DNA from: Alisma plantago-aquatica
Taxonomy: Eukaryota; Streptophyta; Magnoliopsida; Alismatales; Alismataceae
Direction: 5' to 3'
DNA length: 64,000 bases
Assembly: GCA_963693085.1 (NCBI GenBank)
Contig: OY856413.1
Location: 107,563,501 to 107,627,500, forward strand
Part shown: piece by piece, positions 55,110 through 64,000 of the stretch
How the letters are laid out: each line of letters starts with the position of its first letter
Numbering within the stretch: the stretch's first letter is position 1
Translations under genes and position numbers: made by a program
Notes under the pieces: model-generated
Database searches by the model: none
Told to the model about the DNA's origin: nothing
The model's input: only the letters and a program-made list of their open reading frames with translations

Positions 55110-57700
55110 AATGGACACATGAGAAATGTCAATGGGTGTTAGTTGGTAATTGATGAATGCATATTCATCTTAGTTCATATGCATATTCAATCCAATTTTT
55201 CAGTTAGATCCATTGCATTACCTTTGATTTTTCCTCTATATATTTTTCATAATTTATGTAAATATTTAATATTTTGATCTCTATGGGATTTCATGGTAGG
55301 ATTTGAGCTGTAATAGATGCACTCCAGCTTAGGCAATTATGGTCCCTCTAATCGACTAGGGGGCCTATGAAAATTTAATAAATTGGACTTGACTTTGCAT
55401 GATCAGTCCCCTTGTTAAGACATAGTTTAGTGGACCTAAATATTCATTGCTGCCACCCTATGATGGGGTGTTAATATACCCCCACCCCCCAAGGGGGAGG
55501 TTGTTCATAGACTGACTGATCATCGACCCTGAGTTGTTTGTAGCATGAATGATCCTCAACCCCCATCACCTATCAATCATTGATCGACAAAATATGTGGC
55601 TAGAAAAGACCAAGGAAGTCCATCCTTGATGGATAAGAAATGAAGTTGCTAACTAATGACACCCTCAAAATCTACCCCTGATGGATAGTTTGCCTAATGA
55701 GAACCTTTACCGATGAAGACAACACACTAGACAAGAATTCTATAGGCCTCACCACCAATGTTCGAACATACCTCATTCAACTAAAAGTTGAATTGATCTT
55801 AGCTCCTGTGGATTGACAATACCTAATTCCTCTTAGCAGATGGTACTACTACAGTCATCGACTGATGACCCCACCACTCCCAGCAGACTGATGGAATTCC
55901 TATGGGTATTGATCTATGACTCCTCTTGACATGATGACTGATGGGATCTCAGACTATAAACTCTGACACCCGATGGTGTTCGTGTGCTCAAACATCAACG
56001 TCATCAACTGACAAGACTTGTGTTCCATAGGCTGATGAAGTTTCTACACCCATTGACCAACAAAACCCCTGCACCAAGTTTGATGAGTCCCCTTTTACAC
56101 ACCCCATAGACTAGAAATAGTCAACCCAACCTCCATTAGAGGGAGGATCTCTTCTCCTATATGATGTCTCAAGGCTTACTCTCTCTAGACATCTTGAGAA
56201 GATGATCGAAATTTACCCTTTATCCATCGACATCCTCTATGGTGTTTCTATAGTACATCCATTCCAACTTTACTCTACGATGGTCTACCTTCTAGCCATG
56301 AAGTGATTAGATTTTTTGTGCCATTGCCAACCTTCCACATGCTCCCTCTTCTTAGAAAATCCAAATCCCAAGAAGTGAGGTATCAAGGAAGAAGGAGGAC
56401 GTTCTATGCCTACCTTTGATTCTTCCTCCTGCTTTATTTAGGGAAATCCATTACATTGAGTTAAAGGGATATAATTGTTCACACTGATCCACCTCTCTCC
56501 TTCTATTGGAGATGATGGATCATATTTCTTTTTTTCCTTTCATGTTTAATTCTTGTAATGAAGACCAAGTGGTCCCTCTCACTGGGGTACACGGATTAAC
56601 CTCATTACACATGCGTTCATGTCCATTTTTTATGTTCCATGGCTTGTATATATCCTTTCAATTCAATATTAATTTTTTCATTTCATGCTTATTAGATTTA
56701 TCTACCACTTTGTGTGTCTATTATAATCATAGGTTGTGAGAACTTCAATGCTTAAGTTTTGAATATCGATTAACTTGGTTGACTTGTAGACATGAACTTC
56801 GAAAGGGATGTTTCCTGAGAAGTAGATACATGATTTGTGATTAACGAGACATCATGTTCACAAAGATATCTATGAAATTTTATAGCTCCTAATCAACAAA
56901 ATCTTGCTTGATTCATTTGAATGGTTTTATCAAGTTTGGATATGTCATGGATGTGTTTGTGTACAGAGCATTGGTGAAATGTGATTCCACCCCAATAATT
57001 TCCATCATTAATCTAGACCCAATTTTATTCTGCACTTTTACTTTTCTTACAATTAGTTTAACTCAACCCAATGAACTCTTGGTTTTAAATATTAGTCTTC
57101 GTTCTGCTGGTTACTTCTAGCAAGGTTCTTAAAAAGGTTGTCCCTTGGGATCTGATGCTCAACTATACTGCGATGAGACCCATCCACTTATAGGTGGTAT
57201 TATTTCACATTGTTCTAGTAGTCATTCAGGAATCACATTCATTGGTGAATTTATTCGAGTGATAATAGGCTACATCAACAATGTAATGTAACACAAAAGT
57301 TGTGCACCTTGTCTAATGCCACTACATTGTGTTTGAGTGTCATGACTATAAGTTTGTAGTATACAACAACATGTAATTTTAAATAATATAAGTTATATAT
57401 CAATAATATTTTTTACATATCATACCAATATCACAACATATATAACAAACTTACACTTAGTTTCTCTAGCGAGTCATTGAGAGTACTCCTGAGACCTCTT
57501 ACAAAACAATAACTTGTACCTTATCACTTGAGCATCGTAGAGTTTGAAAGGGTTGAGAAGATCAAGAAGGGTTAAATCAACATAATGCTTCTTTTAATTT
57601 CTTTGCTATAGTTAGTTCTACTTCCTCCAGTGTTGTACCTCCTCTACGTTCAAATCTAGATGGGTTTTTGGAGGAGTCAAAATACGCCAATGCACTCCTC
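55110..57700. other. Unassigned AT-rich intergenic stretch
   Basis: I see no gene. Features noted: a C-run/G-run pair (cccccacccccc then aagggggagg) at 55480-55500 followed by tgttcatagactg at 55502, which could be a plus-strand polypurine tract and LTR start; and a stretch at 55500-56100 with recurrent tgactgat/gatgac words. The open frames here (up to 77 codons) look random. Part of it may be the decayed downstream region of the Athila-type element to the right. Confidence 0.4.
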
Positions 57701-58024
57701 CATACCCAAACCAATTATTACTTCATTAATGCATCCAGTCAGGATGAACTTCCTACCTTGCTCTTCTCTTGGTGATCCAACTGATCATAATTAAAATATA
57801 AAAATTAGAATGAATTAAATAAAAAAATAGAAAGAAAATAAATAAATGATTATGAGAGTTGACCTTTGCATACCATTTTTCGGTGCCACCTTAGACTCGA
57901 TAGTAGTACCATTAGATGGTACTTTCTTGGTTGATGAAGCCAGTGATCTTGTGCCTATTATGATAGTTGATGTTTTCATACAAGTTTTCACTGGGCTTTT
58001 GTATGAAGCCAGTGATCTTGTGCC

Positions 58025-58600
58025 TATTTCTAAGTATTGTTGACTAGATAGAACGTGGTAAGATCATCATCTAGAGGTGCCCATCCATTGATAGTTTTAT
58101 CAAGTACAGAAAGGTACCATGATAGAGATTTGTACCTTAGAGAGAAGTTGAATATCTTGCAATAGATGTCTTCCTATTGTACCCTATTCATCTAGATATT
58201 CTTAAAAGCATCCTAAATATGATATGGGTTTTCTTCTCAGGAGTTCCCTCCAAAAGTCTTATAATGGATCATATTGATGATTGTTAGCTTCAACTCAATG
58301 TTTGGAGAATTGAATTGAGGAATGACGACCAAACATCTGGATTCATTAGCCCTGGTGGTAGACAACTTGCAAAGGGAAGGGCCTCCATCATCCTCATCCT
58401 CATCAGTGTTGTATTTTCTCCTGTTCCTTCTATTTCTATCATGATGTTCTTCATCATGACATTCTTCTTCTCACTCTTATTCACGTTCTTCTTCATGATG
58501 CTCTACCTCATTCTCTTCTTCACAATCTTCTTCTTCGTGATGTTCTTCATCTATATCCTCTTCATGGTTCCCATGAAAGCCTTCCACCATGGGGTAGGAG
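58025..58600 (-). pseudogene. Athila/Tat-type gag, decayed (element E)
   Basis: On the minus strand a leader rich in Glu, Asp and His (H-H-E-E-D style runs, ~58440-58600) leads to S-P-N-I-E-L-K-L-T-I-I-N-M-I, then F-G-G and E-E-N-P-Y-H-I. These match the N-F-E-L-K-P-x-L-I-x-M...F-G-G-x-P-x-E-D-P block of Athila/Tat gag. Next comes I-F-N-F-S-L-R-Y-K-S-L-S-W-Y-L-S and I-N-G-W, matching the L-F-P-F-S-L-x-x-K-A-x-x-W-L and W block. Stops break it in several places. A 24-bp piece (gaagccagtgatcttgtgcc) is duplicated at 57938 and 58003, downstream of gag. Confidence 0.75.
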
Positions 58601-58832
58601 TTGATTTCCTTATAAGGAGCCATGATATTTGCAGCTAGTAGTGGTTATGATATGTTTTACCCAGGGCGACCTAAAATAAGTCACATAGTTGAGCTGAAAT
58701 CTGGATGTGTGATAGAGGTATTTAATATGGATAGAGTTATTATATTTAAAATGTGTAATTGATTCTATCTCTAGAATTGAAGCATGGGTGTATGCTAAGT
58801 ACACTTGAGTTTAGAACAATACTGATTGCCTT

Positions 58833-58851
58833 GCCCCCGATAACGGTGCCA
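58833..58851 (-). other. Primer-binding site of element E (tRNA-Asp type)
   Basis: The minus strand reads TGGCACCGTTATCGGGGGC, close to the TGGCGCCGTTGCCGGGGA primer site of Athila/Tat elements. The differences include G-to-A changes at CpG or GpC positions. It lies between the LTR end and gag, as required. Confidence 0.82.
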
Positions 58852-58857
58852 AAAAGT

Positions 58858-60433
58858 TGATCATCCTAAATCACACATCCAAAAAGGAGCAAATTTAGAA
58901 TAATAGGAGTTTTGAATTATATCCCGAGACTCAGGTCCCCACGATGATAATACGCACTCTGATGTAGGAAATTAGGGTCGATACATAGGCACAAGGATTG
59001 TATGTGTTAAGGATTGATAGCCTTATCATAGTTACACCAAAAAAGGGGTGACATAAGTTTATATGTTCTTTACAGATAATAACCAAGTAAAACCAATAAA
59101 ATGAAAGAAAGAGTAAACAAAAGAATAAGAAATTGGAAAGATATGGAACAAATATGGATGGGAAATTTGGATTGGGTTTCAGCATGTAAGTTCTCTCAAC
59201 AACATGCAATACTCACACACATTGTATATCCTTAACCTGTTTACAAGCAATCATCATAAGTGTATATTCCTTCCTTTCTCGAGCTTAGGATAGATCTAGA
59301 TTATAAGGTTGTCTCTCTCTCGAGATGGAAAACAAATAATCAAATTAAAACCATATGATCATTAGCTTGAGCATTCTGACATTTTCATGTGTTCATGCAA
59401 CTCCGTAACACTTAGATATAGGTCAATACTACTCTTTCAAGGTATTAACAATCAAACAACACTAGATGGTAGCTAATCATACAAATGAATCATTTAAAAC
59501 AAGACTATGGGCATCAACATTTCTAGGAGAATATATTCAATGGATATAAGCATTTACATGTTGGGAGAGACTTAGTGGCTACTCCCATCCCAAGCTATAT
59601 GATTAGCCACTCACAGTAATGAGTATCTTGGTGTAATTACAAATATGGTGATACACCTGGATGGAAGAAGTAATGGAATGAAAGGGATGAAAGGAGATGA
59701 GCAAAATTATAGAAGAAGGAGGAATATACACAACATTGACCATGAGATGGTCTAGGTTCATGGATGACATTTTCACTTTGAATATGGTGTCAATGACAAA
59801 GTTGGTTGTTGTGTCTTCCTCCTTCTCTCAAATAAGAAGTCTTGAACTACTCAACAAAGGTGGAGGCATGATATTTCTCAGACTCTTGTCCTTAGAGACC
59901 ATGAACTAATGGGCATATAGAATAATGGAAGTCGATGGAAAGGTGGTTGTGGGATAGCACTTTGTCATCTCCTTCACGTTGCGACCCCCTTCAATAACTG
60001 AGGTGGTCTGCAATTTATAGGTGTAGGTTGCGAGGAAACAATCTCGTTGGTTATGAGCCCATCAATTGACAGAAGTGAGAGCTCGTTAGTCGACAAAAGT
60101 GAGATACCTTCAGTCGACGAGACTGAAGGTTCGTCGGGCACCAAAGATCCTTGGGAATGGGGTCCATCGGGCATCGAGGCTCATTGGGAAAAAATATGGT
60201 AGTCAACAGAGATGGAGGGTTTTCCAGTCAATGGGGCTGGGGAGTCCATCGGTCACTAGTCATTCCAGTTGGCATCTCTAGTGATTCACTGTGTAAATAA
60301 GGTAAGAAGAGGTAAATAGGGTAGTTGCCCTGGAAAAGCAAAAACAAGTGGATTTATAGGAATAGTGCATCATAAACTCGATCATGTGAAGGTAAAATAG
60401 GCACTTAACATTATCTGAATTGGATGTTATCAC
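58858..60433 (-). repeat. Element E 5' LTR (far boundary tentative)
   Basis: The near end is ...GGATGATCA on the minus strand, six bases before the primer site. The far end is placed at TGATAACATCC (minus strand, 60433) because it gives a TG start and a length (~1.58 kb) normal for Athila/Tat, but no second LTR is available to confirm it. It contains gtcgac/catcgg-rich sequence at 60060-60260 and no gene. Confidence 0.5.
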
Positions 60434-60804
60434 TCTTCTTTTCCAAAATTGGTTGTAGATTGAGTGTGTTCTTACATATTCATGTAACTAATGTAATATA
60501 ATTGCATCTGAAAAATACATCTTAATTTTGGGTTTAATGGAGTTGAATATGGTTTGTGGTGACTAAATTTGTTACCATTGATGTGACATTAGTTATGAGG
60601 TTTTATGAGAAAGGAAAGAAAAAAAAATATCTTTATTTTTTAATATTTTGTTTTAATAATGTTTGCTAAGAATTGGTTGTTTTATTTTATAATCTAGGGT
60701 TAAGTCTTGGGTTTCTCTTTAATAGTTGTCATAAATGCTTAAAACAAGAGAGGTCCTAACAATGTGGTATTAGATCCTAGGTTAGATGAGTGTACATGGA
60801 TAAT
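60434..60804. other. AT-rich spacer between elements E and F
   Basis: No coding potential or repeat structure is apparent. It ends in TAATT (60800-60804), the likely left target duplication of element F. Confidence 0.5.
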
Positions 60805-61139
60805 TGATGTAGCCACACTACGGAGAAGAAGAAAGAGAAAGATAAATTTGCAACAAGCAAACATAATTTTAATCCATAATTGACTTCCTAGACAAAGGCC
60901 CTAAGGCTAGCTTATATAGAGGAATCTAGCCTTGGCGTGCAAGTTAATAAAATAGGAAACTAAAATCCTAATGTAAAAGAATTGAAATCCTAATAAAGAA
61001 ACTCGGAATTAATAAAACCATAAAATTCCTAAGTGCATAAAGAACTAAATAAAAGCCCATCTTGAGCCCAATAAGCCCTAATTATGATTATCTTGCATTT
61101 GGGCTTGCTTTTTATGAACATCTTTCACAGATTGCATCA
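60805..61139 (-). repeat. Element F 3' LTR (335 bp)
   Basis: It matches 63706-64000 at its left part: tgatg-agc-ac-cta, then gagaagaagaaagagaaagata, then the TATA block. On the plus strand it starts TGATGTAGCC and ends GATTGCATCA, giving short inverted ends TGATG/CATCA. The purine tract aagtggaggagt (minus strand) follows at ~61140-61155. The TATA box on the minus strand is tatataag at 60911-60918. Confidence 0.85.
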
Positions 61140-61279
61140 AACTCCTCCACTTAAGAATGTGAACCTCTGGTGATGCAGTGGTAGATCCAATGACTCCTTG
61201 CCATGAGCTGATGGGAGGCATCTCGCAAAGGACATGACTTAGTTGCTTGGAAATATAGGACGTCCATCAGAAGAGCTGC

Positions 61280-61600
61280 CAGGCATTGCCAAGTCAGAAG
61301 GAGTATGTGTTGTAGAACCCATTATGTCGTGCATGATGATCATATTTCCATGCACGACCAAACATTAAATGAGAAGGTGTCATAGTGAGCACATCACAAA
61401 GGACTATATCATTGTAAACACCATGAAATGAGAAAGTAACTCTGCAGTAGCTGGTCACTGTCTGAAAAGTTTCATCAACCCATCATAACTGATACGTCTT
61501 AGGATGGGGCTCCAGTTGAAATCCCAACTCCTTAATGATAGTAGAAGACATGATATTGGTTGTAGATCCTCCATCAACTGTCAGCACGCACATGCGACAT
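61280..61600 (-). pseudogene. Element F: retropepsin-like protease
   Basis: Minus-strand translation reads V-L-T-V-D-G-G-S-T-T-N-I-M-S with the active-site D-G-G-S at 61564-61578. F-S-F-H-G-V-Y-N-D, C-D-V-L and S-H-L-M-F-G-R-A-W-K-Y-D follow, ending N-T-Y-S-F. This is the full order of the short gypsy protease seen in chromovirus relatives (D-G-G-S...L-L-G-R-P-W-x-Y-D...N-x-Y). Two stops interrupt the frame. RT sequence, which should come next, is missing. Confidence 0.82.
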
Positions 61601-62620
61601 CAAACCTCAACAACTAAATAAAATAATGATATATGACACCAGTCATCATGAGGTGGACTTTGTATAGCCATGAGGACCTGATTTTGCAGAGCAAGATCAC
61701 CCGTTTCATCTTCCTCTTCCTTGTCACTAGGTTCTAAAGCTAGAAAGACATCTTCATATTCTATGCCATCATCATCTTTCATTGTCGTTGTATTCATCAC
61801 ATGACGTGGACACTAGTTGGAGCGATAACCATATGCATGGCAGGAAAAGCACTGGATAGGCTTGGTGGCAACAAGTTCTGAGGGTTTGTATACCGTAGCC
61901 GGTGTTGTTGAAATTGTCACCCCGTGATGTGGTTTCCACCTAGGTGACCACAGTTGGGGGCGACGTCAACTTTCCTCCTCAATTCATTCCGCACTCTGAA
62001 TGGCATCATCTAGGGTAGTGAAATGCATGATTGCTAGACAATCAACTACCTCATCGTTAAGTCCCCTGTGAAAATTTGTGATTGTGACAGTGGCATCCAT
62101 CTGGACCTCAGATTGGTTGCACAACTCTTAAGATTTGCTGGTGTGGTTGACGATGCTGTCGTCACCCTTCTTGAGATCTTGATATGCTAAGTAAGCTTGT
62201 TGCTTGTAATATCGAGGTAAGAATCATTGCACGATCAAAGGACACAATTCTCCCCATGTGTCGATGGGGATGTTGCGTGGTTGATTCCACCATGCTAGAG
62301 CGGCTCCCTAAAAATTAGTGGTAGCAATCTGGACTTTGGTTGCCTCACCAAAGATTCTGTATAACTGAAAATAGTTTTCGGAATAGTGCAACTATTCAAG
62401 CACAATCGTGGCATCACACTCTCCATGGAACTCCAGTAGCTTCATTTTAACAATGTGTTCTGCTTGTATGGGTTGAGGGACTGACTGACGATTGTTGTTG
62501 TGGTTAACCTCCAATGTATCCATGCATTGTTTGGAGGCCATAACACGAAAGAGGAGAAGTTCAAAAGAGTCATTGTGTTGGGCTTGATGTTGCATTATTT
62601 CCTCATACCGTTGCATCAGG
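61601..62620 (-). pseudogene. Element F: gag capsid and zinc knuckle
   Basis: On the minus strand the open part 62392-62616 reads V-K-M-K-L-L-E-F-H-G-E-C-D, the start of a gypsy capsid domain (P-x-F-x-G-x-x-D-P). Further on come A-L-A-W-W-N-Q, F-L-P-R-Y-Y and T-N-F-H-R-G-L. A knuckle C-F-S-C-H-A-Y-G-Y-R-S-N-stop-C lies near 61840 (the His is Tyr and a stop precedes the last Cys). An acidic segment, open at 61600-61800, connects to protease. The gene is inactive. Confidence 0.78.
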
Positions 62621-63203
62621 GTGTCCAGCTGATGTTAAACTACATCCCCATATTGTTGTTGCACTAGATCTGCTTGTTGCTTCATCATGTTGTTCAATTG
62701 TTTTTGAATAGCCTCTAATGTGGCAGTAGTTGTGGCCATGAAGCCATCTTGTTTGTCATTGACTTGTTGAGAAGTCACCATGATGTCCTGGAGGATAAAT
62801 CCTCCTTGAAGTCAATGTAGAAGGAGGTACCTCAGAAGGAAGGTTGATCTGGAATGCCCTTTTGAGGCTACTTACTAGCAGTCTAGATGCTGATGGATGG
62901 TATAGGCACTGTAGGTAGCACTAGATGCTAGGTAGAAACAATTGGGGGTGGGAGACTCTTGGGTAGCTATGAATGGTAAGGAGAAAAACTTTTGAATAAA
63001 AAAGGCCAGGGAATTTGTTGTTCCAGACAAGATGCGTGAGACTAGGATTGTGAACTGGAGTTTGTTGATGGTAGATGAGAAGATTGGCGGCGTAGGCTCA
63101 AGGGGTAAGAGATTGGAGGTGTTGGAATTGGGTGAGGTGTCGCTACAGGAGTTCGGAAGTCTGTAAAGAGCAGCTGCTTGGTGGTTGTCTCAGGCGGATG
63201 GGA

Positions 63204-63693
63204 TTAGGGGGGAGGGTGGTTTGTCATTTGGAAATCCGGGAAGGAGTTCTGGCTGTGTGCTATTGATGGCTGGTCGGTGAGGGATGCAGACAGAGGCCTA
63301 GAGGGTGGTTGGGTGTTGGTGAACGATGGTATGGAGGACGTCGGTCGAGGGGTTGCAACGACTAGTGGATGACTGACTTGCCGAAGTGGAGGTGTGGTTG
63401 ATGGCATGGAGAACGCACATGCTGGGTTGAGCGGAGGCTGGACTTCGACGGATGACAATTGTGCGAAATTGACTGTGGTTGTGAGGCTATTGTTGAGGGT
63501 GACGCTAATGAAGGAAGTGGAAGATGGGCGGCGGTTGAGGTTGTCCTTATGGGAGGAATATTGGTGGGTAGAAGCGGAATAGGGGACAAGGATGGATAGA
63601 GATTCACTATTCCTAGATGAACAGTAATCAGAAAAGAAAAGAAAAGGAGGGGGAAGGAGAAGGAGGTCGTGCCCTAATAATTTACGGGTTGGG
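63204..63693 (-). other. Element F leader or gag N-terminal region, Pro/Ser-rich
   Basis: A long minus-strand open stretch follows the primer site. It is rich in Pro, Ser and Thr (runs such as P-P-S-R-P-L-S-A-S-L-T-D-Q-P) and more GC-rich than its surroundings. The nominal start at 63704 is a GTG overlapping the primer site, so the true start, if any, is downstream. It may be untranslated leader or a proline-rich gag N-terminus. Confidence 0.45.
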
Positions 63694-63703
63694 TCTGATA
63701 CCA
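63694..63703 (-). other. Primer-binding site of element F
   Basis: tctgatacca is the reverse complement of TGGTATCAGA, followed on the minus strand by CCC. Two bases separate it from the LTR at 63706. It resembles the initiator tRNA-Met type, matching over 10 bases. Confidence 0.8.
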
Positions 63704-63705
63704 CT

Positions 63706-64000
63706 TGATGCAGCTACGCTATAGAGAAGAAGAAAGAGAAAGATAACTTTGCAACAAGCAAACAAAATTTTAATTCATAATTGACTGTCTGGACAAAGGC
63801 CCCAAGGCTAGCTTATATAGAGGACTCTAGACTTGGCATGCAAGTCAATAAAATAGGAAACCTAAATCTTAATACAAAGAATTAAAATCCTAATAAAGAA
63901 ATTCGTAATTTATAAAACCATAAAATTACTAAGTGCATAAAGAACTAAATAAAAGCCCATCTTGAGCCCAATAAACTCTAATCAGGATTATCTTGAATTT
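63706..64000 (-). repeat. Element F 5' LTR, cut by the window edge
   Basis: It parallels 60805-61100 with a modest number of differences. It starts TGATGCAGCTACG on the plus strand and has the same TATA block (63812-63819). About 40 bp of its far end should lie beyond the window. Confidence 0.87.

Larger units (their letters stand above)
60805..64000 (-). mobile_element. Element F: Ty3/gypsy derivative with gag and protease only
   Basis: The minus-strand element is bounded by LTRs at 60805-61139 and 63706 to beyond the window, with its primer site at 63694-63703. Internal length is about 2.57 kb. It encodes a decayed gag with a zinc knuckle and a protease, then goes straight to a purine tract and the 3' LTR. 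RT, RNase H and integrase are absent. It would depend on another element for copying and integration. Confidence 0.82.

Noticed and set aside
58315..58638. 107-codon plus-strand frame with strong hydrophobic, membrane-like runs
   Set aside because: It is the antisense of the Glu/His/Asp-rich gag leader; GAA/GAT-rich codons give Phe/Ile/Leu on the other strand.
63204..63704. 166-codon minus-strand frame starting at the primer site
   Set aside because: The nominal start is a GTG inside the primer-binding site. I list the region as leader or possible gag N-terminus rather than as a gene.

Overview
The window looks like nuclear DNA from a flowering plant with a repeat-rich genome. It holds a Cassandra-type TRIM with 5S rRNA sequence in its LTRs, Tekay/Del-like chromovirus Ty3/gypsy elements, an Athila/Tat-type gag, a plant L1 LINE and a CACTA-type protein with a Ulp1 protease domain. 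The sequence is AT-rich. I found no host gene, tRNA gene, CRISPR array or bacterial-type operon. Almost every coding stretch is a decayed transposon fragment. The species cannot be named from the sequence alone.

Left part (1-25712): a tandem LTR / internal / LTR / internal / LTR arrangement of one chromovirus family (family A) lies on the + strand. The first unit has lost its leader and gag N-terminus, and its RT and RNase H. The middle LTR is only a 398-bp head joined to the gag C-terminus of the second unit. The second unit's RNase H is split by a clean insertion (6726-19439, target duplication ATTAT) of a different element, B. B has LTRs of about 5.3 kb around an internal region of only about 2.1 kb. 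That region holds a tRNA-iMet-type primer site, a gag fragment, a conserved stem-loop and a 13/11-bp minisatellite, but no pol, so B looks non-autonomous. B's LTRs carry repeated short perfect palindromes and a 26-bp tandem repeat.

Middle (25713-32143): a minus-strand relative, element C, shows a degenerate pol fragment, a primer site and a 5.0-kb LTR. B and C share a non-coding block just downstream of the primer site: a 10-bp palindrome followed by a stem-loop, which in B has a palindromic apical loop. This is the best candidate for an undescribed functional RNA element in the window.

Right-centre (32144-55109): a decayed CACTA-like transposon (Ulp1 protease remnant at 32462-33740, subterminal repeats at 54590-55109) is interrupted by a Ty3/gypsy element D (34177-54390). 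D's native LTRs are about 2.6-2.7 kb. D's 5' LTR was then hit by a 3.2-kb solo LTR (target duplication AAAGG) and by the Cassandra TRIM. Its 3' LTR was hit by a full-length minus-strand L1 LINE and by a GC-rich, poly(A)-tailed 1.4-kb retroposon with a perfect 13-bp target duplication.

Right end (55110-64000): an unassigned stretch is followed by a minus-strand Athila/Tat-type gag with its tRNA-Asp-type primer site and LTR, and then by a minus-strand Ty3/gypsy element F. F has gag and protease only between short LTRs; its 5' LTR runs off the window.

All coordinates and comparisons were made by eye. Domain calls rest on recognised motifs, not on database searches.
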